Part shown: piece by piece, positions 45,605-55,941 of the stretch
Position numbering within the stretch: the stretch's first letter is position 1
How the letters are laid out: each line of letters opens with the position of its first letter
Assembly: GCA_030549495.1 (NCBI GenBank)
Contig: JAUIRK010000058.1
Span: 1 to 64,000, forward strand
DNA length: 64,000 nt
From: Nectonema munidae
Taxonomy: Eukaryota > Nematomorpha > Nectonematoida > Nectonematidae
Reading direction: 5' to 3'
Translations under genes and position numbers: made by a program
Notes under the pieces: generated by a model
Told to the model about the DNA's origin: nothing
Database searches by the model: none
Seen by the model: only the letters and a program-made list of their open reading frames with translations

Positions 45605-47154
45605 TAAATTTTTAACAAACTTGCGCATTGACTTCCCTTGAAAAGCCTCTATATTAGCCATAAGCTACCTATCCCGGCGCTACACTTAAACTACACGTGG
45701 GTGAGGGTAAAGCTGAATTCTAAGTAGAGGGAAGAGTTAATATTAAAACTTAGTGTTTAAATCGATTCTTTGAACCAAAAAATAGACTGCTTGCAAAAAA
45801 ATTGTTAGCGTCATTAATCCCTATGTATGCATACATGCAAGTACTTACGTTAAAAAACATCTTTACATACAATTCTTAATATGTTTTGTTTTACATTAGT
45901 ATTTTAATTTGACTGATGAAAACCAAAATTTCAATTTTCTAGTTACATTTTTTAAATAAATAAAAAATAAAACTAAAAATGATTATTTTTCTCAAATTTT
46001 AGGGGTTTCTTTTATTTTTTAACATAATATTTTTAAAAAACACAACTAGAGCATCTTATTTTTATCAAAAATTTTAGATTAACTCCTCCTCCCACTTCAT
46101 TAGGTCAACAAAAGTCACATTTTAATTGATAAATCAACGTTTTTAATTATCCATTTTTAAAAGTAATCTAGATTTTGTCAAAATTTCAGAAAATAAATGA
46201 AGAGAAAGTTTTTGAGAGTTCTGAAATAGCTTTTATATATCAAAGAGTTCGCAAACTTGGGGAAATACTTAGTTTTAAATTTTACATAAGGATTTTCGAA
46301 AAACAAGCCCGATATGAGAATCCTTGGATATATACTTTCCTTGGATCGTGAAATTCGCACACTAGTGACCAGTGGTGTTTGTAACATTTAAATGTTAGAT
46401 GTACTACATATTAAAATTAATATATAATTTCTTTATACATTAATACTTAATTTACACACATTATTTACACCTTATACTATAGCACACATGACCTTCTAAT
46501 TCTTACACAAATCATAGCCTAGCAAACACTAAATCGAAGGTTTTGAGCTTAGACGTCTATATTCAAAAGATTGTACGCACTTATCATAAAGACAGAGATT
46601 CTAGGAAGATGATGACAAGTCAACGCCCTGAAAAAGAAAAAAGGACTTTTGAAACAAGGTTATAAGACAAAGGTACCTTGGAGTGTTTTCATTTACAATG
46701 GTCAATTGTACCGCTTGTGTTCATGCAGCCACAAGCTCATTCCCAAAACAAAAATATGTTAAATTTGTATTAAATTTACAGTTGTAATAAATCGTTCTAT
46801 TTTGTTTAAAGATTCATCACTTCAAGCGGTCTATAAAAATTTTAATTTCCATTGCTAAGAGTCTGCGAACAAAAAAGTTTGTCGAAGCCTGAATTCTTAA
46901 AGTTTGACCAAGAAAAACGTATCTGATTCAAGTTTAATTTAAAACAAATTTATTAATCCCAGAATTGAATAAATGAGAAAATATCACTAATAAATTAAAT
47001 CTTTATATGTTACAAACATTATATATATATTTATTATAAATTATAACTCAGTATACTTAAAAAAAATTGGCTAGCAATTCTAACATTGCAAAACAAACTC
47101 CAATAGGTTATTCCAAAAATACGAGCTTCATGGCTCCGCAAACACCACATCTTT
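45605..47154. other. convergent spacer between TFIP11 and HTT 3' ends
   Basis: AATAAA overlaps the TFIP11 stop (45603-45608). A TTTATT (AATAAA on the minus strand) at 47030-47035 is a candidate poly(A) signal for HTT. A reverse frame at 46178-46387 has no recognisable family. Otherwise AT-rich. Confidence 0.5.
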
Positions 47155-50100
47155 TTAAGGAAGATCATTTGCAGCAGTAACACCATCATCATCATCATCA
47201 TTATTCAAGGAGTTTATACTCTCAGTATTTGAAAGCAGTATTCGTTTTAAAAGGCTGTCACCTTCATTACATGAAAGAGCGTAATGTGTCTCCGTGAATA
47301 AAGCTTTGATCTTGGGAAGGAGAGAAGGATCATGTTCAGCGACTTGAGAAATAACTTGAAATGAAGTCTGAAGAAGGATGTAGTAGCAAGAGTCTTTCGT
47401 GAGAAGAGAAGAAGATGGAAAAACATCAAGCGCAGGAAAGTAGGAGGGGGATGAGGGAGTGGGTATGCAAGTTAGGAAAGTGGTGATGTGCTGAATACTA
47501 CTCTGTTGACGGCTTTGCGCAGAAGAAGGCAGGCTCGGTGGATGTGAGGTGTTCACACTTTGTAGGAATAGAAGGAGCCAGTGATGAATGAGTTTTGTAT
47601 TTCCTTGTTCGGCAAGCTTTTTAAATGCTCTGTGAAGTACGCGAGATACAAATCTTTGAGATATGCAGCAGGGATTTAAGGAACAATACTGCGACATGAT
47701 TTTGTTTATAACATCACTCTCTGACATTTCTTCAACGAAAAGAGTGATCGTTAATTCAGCGCCATTTAGCGCATTCAAGTGAAAATTTGTGTAGCTTTTG
47801 GTGAAGTGGTCAAACAGAGTGAGAACTGATTCAATGGCAGAAAAAGACACAATTTCTTTTGAAGCGAGGTTTTGCTCGGCGTCATCGCTATTCTGCTTTG
47901 TTTCTTCAACTGATTTACGGGCGATGTTCTGCTTGATCTTGTAGAGTGCTATTAAGAAGAGGTCAACGAACGATTTGGACAAGAGATTAGGAAAGATAGC
48001 GTATTTGATGCTAAATTTTAGAATTTTATTCACGTAATTAACATCCAAAATGTTAAGCATGATAACACGTTGAAGAAGAACACAGGTGCAGGAAAAGAGC
48101 CGACTATTTCTTAGTATGAGAGAAAGTGCAGTGGGCTGATCAAAAATTTGCAAAATTTGATCACAAATGTCATGCGGAAAGGAGTCAAACTCCTGCCGCG
48201 CACTTTCAACTTTTGATTGGCTCTGTCCGACATTTTTAAATGTTTCACAGATGTAAAAAGACGCAGTGAGAATGTAATAGGAATGTTGAATCGAAGAAGA
48301 AACAGTATCAAACTCGTTCAATTTGGTCAGTGATGTCAGAGGGAAATGAGAGCTAGTATAATTTACAAGCGTATTAATAATGTGCTCACTACAGTAGGGG
48401 TTACTTTCGAGAAATGAGAGGATGGATATCAGTGCTAACAACTGACACTGCACCAATTCACTCTCGAACATACTTTGCAAAAGTTTTTCAGTGTTTTCGT
48501 CGAAGATTCGTGTATGCCCCAGGACACACTTGAACTTCGTGATCGCGAAGAGGAGCCAGGAAGTGAAAACTTCATCGTCCTTGTAAAAAGGAAACGCTTT
48601 AATGGATTCGAGAACAGGAAGAACGCTCTCAAATTGGTGGAGGTGGGTGAAGAATGAAGAAATCATGATGAAGGACTTTATGATTTTCAGGGTGATAGGA
48701 AGAAAATTGGGAGAAGTGGATTGCGCAGAAGTAACAAAGCTAGAAGATATGAAGGAGATCAAAGAAGCATAATTATCCGTTAAAAGCTTCAAACAAGAAA
48801 ACAAATCAATGCCACTTTCTTCGTGCAACGGCGTCAACTTGGATTCCAGAAGAATCATACTCACTTCGCTTCCCTTGTTCACAGGTGGCGTAGGACTTTG
48901 AGCGAAGGTTGACTTGGCAGAAGAAGAATCTTCGGAGTGAGTGTAAACAGGGGGAGGGGTGTGTTTGAAATTAACACCACAGAATTGCCACAAAGCCGTT
49001 ATACTTACTTGATCGATATCGAAGTACGGATAACAGGGAAGGCAGTTGTGGTTGCTCTTCAAAAAATTGAAAGAAAAATTTTTCACTTGTGTCGGCACTC
49101 TTTTAAAAATGTAGGAAAGGTGTTGCAGGAAATTATGTGCCTGTGATGAGATGTTTTTATGTCGAGAGATAGATGTGTAGAACGAGTGGTTGAGGGGATT
49201 TCCATTGAGATTTGTGTAAAGGACTAAAGAAGTCAACGCTGAAATGGCAGACTCTTTCACGTAGAGAGAATCTTGGAATTGTTCTTCATCGTGGGAATCC
49301 TTTATGCCTGCTTCCGTTAAAACTCCATTCAAAACCATCCAAATTTCTTCGAAAGTTTTTCGCTTAGTCCAGCCGAAGTGACGTATGAAGTTCGTGAGTT
49401 CAATAAATTGGTCTACATTTGTACAGCAGTCTCGCAACTCTGTAAGGATATTAGACTTTTTAAATGCATTCAACTCACTTTCAGAGGAAGTTTGTTGGAT
49501 TGCAGAGATGATAGCGTAATAGTCGAAATAGCGCAACATCTCATAAAAAGCACTCATCAGAAGTGATGATATGCATGAGTGCTGGTGGAGAGGTGAACTG
49601 TAAAGCTGAACAAACAAATGATTCGCTGTTCCTAAATTCTGCTTGAAAGATAACACAACTGTAGAATTTATGCTGGGAATGATTGTCATTTCTTTTAAAG
49701 TAGAAATCACATTGAACTCACTTGCCACATGAAACAAAATGGAAAAAATTTTATTAGCGAAAACATCATCATCATCATTCTCCAACTTTATTGACACCTC
49801 TCTCTGAAAAAAAAGCCTTTGAAAGTAGCCAGCAATACATTTCATATACTTAATGAAAATATCGATAGCCAGAGAGGTCTTATTGTTCAAGGTCTCACAC
49901 ATTTTATGAGTTATATCACAGAAAGCATTATCAATAAGGGATATCATGCCTGGTTCCAATGCAAAGTAGCGCGAATTCCTTTTATGCCTTGAATGAGCTA
50001 TAGGCTGCCAAATGGTTCTGTGTAGAATCGAGAGAGCATCTTTCCAAGATAACAGTGTAATTCCTTGTCCAATTTTTCCCAAAATCACATCTCTGATCAC

Positions 50101-53100
50101 ACGCTGGTTCAAAGTTTGTTCATTGGAAGAAGTTTCCATCAAGGAGACGGTGCTCATGCTGGACAAGTGTGTGAAGAAGGGGGTGGTCTTGGGAGTCAAT
50201 GGAATCTTTTGCAAAAATACTTTTACATACTCGTAAGAAACTGTGTGATTCAGTATGTAAGAGATTGTGTTGATATTGGAAGACAACGTTAGACACTCTT
50301 CAAGTTTGTTTGCGGTAAACTTTTCTTTGAAATAACTTTCAAAAAATTCATCTGGAGTAAGTTTTGAGCAAGTAAGCAACTTGCTTACAGGATTTTCAGT
50401 ATATTCATCATTATTAGGATAATCAATATACAGAATATTGATGATCGATTTCAAAGTGTTTACATCTGAAGAATAATTTGATGTTAAATTAGCCAAAGTT
50501 GTATACAACTTTTTAAGGAAGGCCAGAGATAAAAGCTCTCTACTATCATGTAATCTGTCTTCATCCTTAGCACATAAGATTATGCCTCTTAAATAGGAAA
50601 ACAAAATGTTCCACGCTTTCAGTTTAAACTGTTTACACATTATAAGTCCACAATTGATTATGTTATCGTATAAAAATATCAACAAAACTTTGGAAAGCTT
50701 AGTGCTCTTAGATTCTTCGAGAAAGAACAAAACCTTGTTCACTGCACCAAATGAAAATTTGGAAATGTTCTGCGAAAATATAGGAATAATAGCATTTATA
50801 ACATCATTCGGCTCGAACAGAGCTTTATCGATAAAACTTTTATTGTTAGGAAACATCATCATGAAAAAAACATTAACAGGAAAAGCTTGAAGGACTAACA
50901 ATGAATAAACTTTTCTTTGATCGGCAGAAATATTTGCGTTGGAGGGAACGAAAGTATTGAAAAAGGAAATTATAAAAGCTTCTTTCATTGCGATCAATTT
51001 GTAAGTGCACAGAGTAGAGAGCGAGAAAAAGTTAGTGAGCGCTTTGAGTAAATATTGAAATTGTTCATCTGTTTTATTGCATAAAAGAATCAGAGTGAAG
51101 AAGGAAGGATAAACACTCTCATGAATGCTAACGTCCACCAGAGAATTCCAAGTGAGCAAGGAGAGTGGAGAAAAAATGTTCACAAAACATGTTGTTGTTC
51201 GTGGTAAGATGGAAGGATTGCATAGAATCGATGTGTATACGCATAGGATGTGAGAAATTAGTCCGAAACATTTATTGAATTTCTTACATCTGCAATCATC
51301 AGCATTATGAAAAAGGAAAAAAATACTGCGTATATTAGTCAATAAAATATAGGCTAATGATTCGCTCTTCAAAGAGGTTGGGGCGTTTGAATTCTCAAAG
51401 GTAGATAAAAGCTTATCTTCCTCATCTTTCCAAAAGCATAAAAAAGATAGGATGATCGACGTTGAAATAATCAAAGATGTAAACTCAGGTCCACCTTCAT
51501 TCTTGAATGCTAAAACTACTAAAACACTGACCAACTTAGAAGATACGCCTTCACAATCAACACACAACATGTAGCAAAATAACTCTTTCATGATGTCAAT
51601 ATCAGATGGAACTTGAAATTTGTAAGAAGTCATTGGAAGTGAAGAGAGTTGCTTAGACAATTTATCAACCAATGAAAACCTTTCATCAGACTCCTGCTGA
51701 ATTAAAATACCCAAGAGAAGAGCTATCAATTCAAGAGATTCAATCCTATGGAAAAAACGTAGCATCAGCGAAGCTAAAACTTCCCGCTCCACAAGCAAAG
51801 ATTCAGCAGAACAACCTTCTGCAATGCACGCAGGCTTTCGCACGTAAACAGTGACTGCCAAAATATGCAGAGCAGGATGAATGCAAGTAGTGTAGTCAAG
51901 GGAGTTGGCGACTAACGATTCACACATATTTATCATCTTTGAAATTTTGAATATGGATTGTTGTCGCTTATTCTCAGCGTCATCATTAGGAATTTCTTTG
52001 ACAGCGGAAACGCCAGTACCATTCGTGTTGTCACTTGTTTCCGAGAACGTTTCATTCGATAAAAGCAAAAGGAAAGAAAATAAATTTGTCATGAAAGATG
52101 AGAGATGGGAAGGTGTGTGCTTTTCATAGAAATTTTCTTCAATCAGTTGAAATTGTTTTATGGTGACGTGATCAATGAAAACACGGTCTGAATCCAATAG
52201 CAAGTAATTAACACGAAATAGGACTAGTTGAATCAGAAGCTTGAGCACAGCGCTTTCTAGAGAAAGGGAATAATGGCAACTTGTATAATACTTTAGAGCT
52301 TTGATCACCAAGGTTTCAAAGTTACGAATGTATGAAAGAATTAGAGAAAAATTTTCGTCACGTTTCATTGCACACAGTATCGGAGGTGATGAACCAAGCT
52401 TGTGATAACCAAGCCAGCCGAAGAGTGACAAGAAGGAGTAATTTGAATTTTGTAAAAATGACTGCGCGCTACAATTGCGTAGGCTTGCATGACAAACAGG
52501 AAACACGTGTGATTCGTTAAAATTAATATCCTTCTTGTTGTCAAAGAGGCATTTAAGCAGTTGAATGGTGCAGTCTATCACGTGAGTAGGAGCTAAACTA
52601 AAGAGAACTTCGAAATGTTCTATGATTTCTTCTTGAAGTTTGCATATCTCAGCAAATGACAAACACTCTAAGATCGTGGAAAAGGATGAGAGAACCTCGC
52701 ATAATAACTTAACAAAAATACTATCTCCAAAGTCTAATTGACAAATGTGAACCGTGTACGCATTTTTGAGGGACTTGTAAATTCTGGAGTAGTGAGGAAT
52801 TGCTAACACTTTGCTTGCACTAAACTTACTATTATTTGGAATAAAAAGTGCCGTTTCTTCGCTTTTTTCCTTCTTTGGATCACTTGGGATAGAAGAGGAG
52901 TTGTCTTTGGATTCTGCTACTTTCTTCTTAAATGCACTTGAGGTTATTTGATTCAGAGTGAGATACGGTTTCAATTTCGCTCCTAAGCTTTGAAGCCACG
53001 CTGATTCAGAGTTTTCTTCGACTACTAAAGCAAAAATGGAGAGCATTCTAAAGATATGCTCAAAAAAATCATTACAAAGAGAATTTGATAGAGTTTTAGA

Positions 53101-55683
53101 GCCATCGATAGATGATGATGAGCTATTACAAGTGACCAAAGCTACAAACAAATTGGAAACCAAAGTCAGAGTATGAGAGTGAAGGGATAAATTAGTTGTG
53201 AATTCTTGAAGGGAATTCAAATTGTGCAAGAGGAAAGGGAAAATACCGGAAGAGATTTTGGAAAATTGTATAGAAGGAGTGCCAAAGACGTTGGGGTTGC
53301 ATGGAAACCTGCTCAAGTCAATCGAATAAACTTGCCAAGAGTTGCTGTATTCCAGTGGAGGAAAGACTGTAGACAGCTTTCTGAAGAAGTACACATAAGA
53401 AGTTTTTAGAGAAGCACTATCACACGTCGAAAATAGGCAAAAGACTTCATTGCAAATTGTTGACAGAGTAATCTGACTTTCACTTGACAGAATTATCTTC
53501 TCGTCTCTACAACACCCAACAAACTTGGGATTGAGATTGTGAATAAGGGGAATGCGAGGTGAGTGAAGAAAGGACAGATTTTTTCGATATATTTCCTCTT
53601 CCCACGCTTTACTTTCACGTTGAGGTAACGTGAAAAAGATGTATTTATTTCGCCACTTTTTCAGAGATAAGTCTTTATTAAAAGAGATCAAATTTACTAT
53701 GGCATTGATAGAGGCGTCGCGAATGCGCTGGTCAACGTGTTCCAGATACTTAAAAAGTACTCGCAAAAAAAAGTCTTCATAATGGCGATCAAATATCGAA
53801 GCTTTAAAAATGAGTTCTCTAGAAGATACGCATGTACGGGAATCTTTTGTTGATAATTGCGATGTTATTAATTCGGAGAAATTTAAACTTGAAACTAGAG
53901 ATATGTACTTAACATGGGAAAGCCAATAATTTTGAACTTTAACATTATAAATCTGTTCTACAATTTTGCAATACTCGAGAGTATTATATAATAAAACAAA
54001 CGGCAAAATTTCCTGATAAATTGTGAAGACACACTTTTGCAAAAATGAGGAATTCGATGGAAGGTGGGTTTCAAAAATGGCTAAAATATGTAATAGAGTC
54101 GAATCCTGAATACTCTTATCAAATTTACAGTAAAATTTGTGAAAACACTGAATAAACAAAGCTTTTAAAAAGTTCAAAACATGCTCGGTGAATAAAAAGC
54201 TCTCAAATAAACGTTCTATCGAAAAAAGACTCTTGATGAAAGGGTCAGTTTGAATATCGAAGATTTTACAAGCATTGTCTTCAAAATACGCACACGGAAG
54301 GATATCCAAAATGACTGAGAGACACTCCACGCCAACATTCAAAACAGCTCTATTCGAATTTACCACGCTAAAGTTATCAGAGAAAAACAGTGACTTTATT
54401 TTGAGACATGCATTCTTAACAGTAGGCTGGAACTCTGCCACCTTGCACCCATCAGATTGATCACAAGATGTGAGTTTAGTATGCCCCAATGGATCTTCGA
54501 GAGGAGAGGAAGGAGGAGAGTTGTTTACTTTTACTTTTTTGTTTCCGAGATTTCCAATTAGACTGAGTGTACGTTTGTAAGATTCAATAAATTCGGGAAC
54601 TGAAAAAAGTAGCCATTCATTGCAATCGGAATCATGGGAAATGTAGGCGTGAAAGCTGGGCTCTTGCAGAAAGGCTTTCAAGGAAATGAGTGAGGATAGA
54701 AAGATATTGGATTGATTGTCGTAATTCAGGAAGTATACGCTTAATTGAAAGGCGATGTTTAATAGAACTTTCGTTAATTGAAAATCAATGTCGCGAGCAA
54801 GAGAATCATCTATATCAGTGGCGTCGCGTGACATGGTTGAAATCACTTTTGCAATTATAGAAAGGGAAGAGGCGAAGAATATGAAACATATGTTTAGGAA
54901 AGTAAGAAAAGATTCAGAAAATTGCAAGGACTGAATCGGAAGAATATTAGAAAAAATATACATTAGGGTCCAGTTAAGGTGCAAAAAGGGTTGCCTAGAG
55001 AAGACAATGATAGAGTGAATTATACCACAACAATTTCGGGCAGCAATGCCAACAGCATCTGCACGATGAAAGCTCAGTGCAAAGGCTCTCAGCACGGTCT
55101 CCACTTCTGTCTTGCTCGTATGAGGAGCGAGTGTCGGCATGACTTGAGCACAAAATGCGACTAAGGTCTCACCCAAGTTATCATCTTCGATTTCTGATAA
55201 GCGAATCAAGCAAGGCATGAGTTTGATGCTGAAATCGCGATACTTATGCGGTTTTATGTACTTGGTCAGATTGGCAAAAAGGTTTAGCGCCACTTTTATC
55301 ACTTTGAAAGTGCACGACACCTCCATTACCTTAAACAATTCAACGTGGATGCGGAATAGATGGGACTCAAAAAGCTTATTAATCACTTTGTAGAGGCATT
55401 CTTCTGAAGCATACGAAACATTGGATTCGGAATCGTTAATCAGAGTGAAGAATGTTTCAAAAGAAAGATTGAAATACTTGGGAAATTCAGCACTACTTTT
55501 GATGGACGAAGAGTGGATCAGGAGATCAGTGATATTCCTAGCGTGACTAATTTTTTCCTTAGAAGAAAGAGATGAAGGAGACGTTGCCATGAATGTTCGT
55601 TTAAAAGAACTTTCATCGCTTATCAACGTGTTCAACGCTTCGAACGACTTGATCAATCGATCAACTTGTAAAGAGGACGTCAT
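47155..55683 (-). CDS. HTT: huntingtin, single uninterrupted ORF, no polyglutamine
   Basis: Large HEAT-repeat scaffold of vesicle transport, autophagy and mitosis, cytoplasmic and membrane-associated (family knowledge). 2842 residues (human about 3140), starting at an ATG at 55683. Residues 1-20 (MTSSLQVDRLIKSFEALNTL) align with human N17 (MATLEKLMKAFESLKSF), but no polyQ or polyP follows. Further matches: 'ECLYKVINKLFESHLFRIHV' (about 95-115), 'FRVNYLLLDSDRVFI' near 1160 (human 'LRVNYCLLDSDQVFI'), 'HSRHKRNSR' near 1898 ('ALGHKRNSG'), 'FGWTKRKTFEEIW' near 2105 ('LGWTSRTQFEETW'), and 'GIDLFSCLKLL' near 2290 ('GVDIHSCSQFL'). The C-terminus has an Asp run (ATC repeats). Human HTT has 67 exons, whereas this has one. 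No stop or shift in 8.5 kb implies selection. NDOR1 lies 258 bp upstream on the same strand, and a splice acceptor-like AG sits 29 bases before the ATG. Confidence 0.93.
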   Translation of the reverse strand: MTSSLQVDRLIKSFEALNTLISDESSFKRTFMATSPSSLSSKEKISHARNITDLLIHSSSIKSSAEFPKYFNLSFETFFTLINDSESNVSYASEECLYKVINKLFESHLFRIHVELFKVMEVSCTFKVIKVALNLFANLTKYIKPHKYRDFSIKLMPCLIRLSEIEDDNLGETLVAFCAQVMPTLAPHTSKTEVETVLRAFALSFHRADAVGIAARNCCGIIHSIIVFSRQPFLHLNWTLMYIFSNILPIQSLQFSESFLTFLNICFIFFASSLSIIAKVISTMSRDATDIDDSLARDIDFQLTKVLLNIAFQLSVYFLNYDNQSNIFLSSLISLKAFLQEPSFHAYISHDSDCNEWLLFSVPEFIESYKRTLSLIGNLGNKKVKVNNSPPSSPLEDPLGHTKLTSCDQSDGCKVAEFQPTVKNACLKIKSLFFSDNFSVVNSNRAVLNVGVECLSVILDILPCAYFEDNACKIFDIQTDPFIKSLFSIERLFESFLFTEHVLNFLKALFIQCFHKFYCKFDKSIQDSTLLHILAIFETHLPSNSSFLQKCVFTIYQEILPFVLLYNTLEYCKIVEQIYNVKVQNYWLSHVKYISLVSSLNFSELITSQLSTKDSRTCVSSRELIFKASIFDRHYEDFFLRVLFKYLEHVDQRIRDASINAIVNLISFNKDLSLKKWRNKYIFFTLPQRESKAWEEEIYRKNLSFLHSPRIPLIHNLNPKFVGCCRDEKIILSSESQITLSTICNEVFCLFSTCDSASLKTSYVYFFRKLSTVFPPLEYSNSWQVYSIDLSRFPCNPNVFGTPSIQFSKISSGIFPFLLHNLNSLQEFTTNLSLHSHTLTLVSNLFVALVTCNSSSSSIDGSKTLSNSLCNDFFEHIFRMLSIFALVVEENSESAWLQSLGAKLKPYLTLNQITSSAFKKKVAESKDNSSSIPSDPKKEKSEETALFIPNNSKFSASKVLAIPHYSRIYKSLKNAYTVHICQLDFGDSIFVKLLCEVLSSFSTILECLSFAEICKLQEEIIEHFEVLFSLAPTHVIDCTIQLLKCLFDNKKDINFNESHVFPVCHASLRNCSAQSFLQNSNYSFLSLFGWLGYHKLGSSPPILCAMKRDENFSLILSYIRNFETLVIKALKYYTSCHYSLSLESAVLKLLIQLVLFRVNYLLLDSDRVFIDHVTIKQFQLIEENFYEKHTPSHLSSFMTNLFSFLLLLSNETFSETSDNTNGTGVSAVKEIPNDDAENKRQQSIFKISKMINMCESLVANSLDYTTCIHPALHILAVTVYVRKPACIAEGCSAESLLVEREVLASLMLRFFHRIESLELIALLLGILIQQESDERFSLVDKLSKQLSSLPMTSYKFQVPSDIDIMKELFCYMLCVDCEGVSSKLVSVLVVLAFKNEGGPEFTSLIISTSIILSFLCFWKDEEDKLLSTFENSNAPTSLKSESLAYILLTNIRSIFFLFHNADDCRCKKFNKCFGLISHILCVYTSILCNPSILPRTTTCFVNIFSPLSLLTWNSLVDVSIHESVYPSFFTLILLCNKTDEQFQYLLKALTNFFSLSTLCTYKLIAMKEAFIISFFNTFVPSNANISADQRKVYSLLVLQAFPVNVFFMMMFPNNKSFIDKALFEPNDVINAIIPIFSQNISKFSFGAVNKVLFFLEESKSTKLSKVLLIFLYDNIINCGLIMCKQFKLKAWNILFSYLRGIILCAKDEDRLHDSRELLSLAFLKKLYTTLANLTSNYSSDVNTLKSIINILYIDYPNNDEYTENPVSKLLTCSKLTPDEFFESYFKEKFTANKLEECLTLSSNINTISYILNHTVSYEYVKVFLQKIPLTPKTTPFFTHLSSMSTVSLMETSSNEQTLNQRVIRDVILGKIGQGITLLSWKDALSILHRTIWQPIAHSRHKRNSRYFALEPGMISLIDNAFCDITHKMCETLNNKTSLAIDIFIKYMKCIAGYFQRLFFQREVSIKLENDDDDVFANKIFSILFHVASEFNVISTLKEMTIIPSINSTVVLSFKQNLGTANHLFVQLYSSPLHQHSCISSLLMSAFYEMLRYFDYYAIISAIQQTSSESELNAFKKSNILTELRDCCTNVDQFIELTNFIRHFGWTKRKTFEEIWMVLNGVLTEAGIKDSHDEEQFQDSLYVKESAISALTSLVLYTNLNGNPLNHSFYTSISRHKNISSQAHNFLQHLSYIFKRVPTQVKNFSFNFLKSNHNCLPCYPYFDIDQVSITALWQFCGVNFKHTPPPVYTHSEDSSSAKSTFAQSPTPPVNKGSEVSMILLESKLTPLHEESGIDLFSCLKLLTDNYASLISFISSSFVTSAQSTSPNFLPITLKIIKSFIMISSFFTHLHQFESVLPVLESIKAFPFYKDDEVFTSWLLFAITKFKCVLGHTRIFDENTEKLLQSMFESELVQCQLLALISILSFLESNPYCSEHIINTLVNYTSSHFPLTSLTKLNEFDTVSSSIQHSYYILTASFYICETFKNVGQSQSKVESARQEFDSFPHDICDQILQIFDQPTALSLILRNSRLFSCTCVLLQRVIMLNILDVNYVNKILKFSIKYAIFPNLLSKSFVDLFLIALYKIKQNIARKSVEETKQNSDDAEQNLASKEIVSFSAIESVLTLFDHFTKSYTNFHLNALNGAELTITLFVEEMSESDVINKIMSQYCSLNPCCISQRFVSRVLHRAFKKLAEQGNTKLIHHWLLLFLQSVNTSHPPSLPSSAQSRQQSSIQHITTFLTCIPTPSSPSYFPALDVFPSSSLLTKDSCYYILLQTSFQVISQVAEHDPSLLPKIKALFTETHYALSCNEGDSLLKRILLSNTESINSLNNDDDDDGVTAANDLP

Positions 55684-55941
55684 TAATTTTCAGACCATGC
55701 GATTCTTCCAATCTATAATATAATGGAGAGAAATTTACAAGGAACAAAGGCATAGCAATATAAATATTTTTTAACGTTTATTCAAGGCAGTAATCGTTTT
55801 GATGAAACAAACAATCTTATGACATCGAATACTCTTAATCCATAATAAGATTGTCCCAAATCAAACAGATACACACATACAGAAAAATAAGGCATAATAT
55901 TTGAAAAGTGAAAAAAAAATTTATTCTCACAGTAGCTGCAA
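55684..55941 (-). promoter_or_regulatory. NDOR1-HTT intercistronic region with acceptor-like site
   Basis: 258 bp. On the minus strand, AATAAA (55925-55920) follows the NDOR1 stop by about 17 bases. 'ttatattatag' then gives an acceptor-like AG at 55714-55713, leaving a 29-base leader before the HTT ATG. It could hold the HTT promoter, a 5' untranslated intron end or a trans-splice acceptor. The sequence alone does not decide. Confidence 0.4.

Noticed and set aside
48435-55164. Many 60-95 codon frames antisense to HTT
   Set aside because: Shadow frames of a long coding region; no independent support.
47155-55683. UTP20 or another HEAT-repeat giant
   Set aside because: First thought from size; the N17 helix and the motifs near residues 1160, 1898, 2105 and 2290 fit huntingtin.
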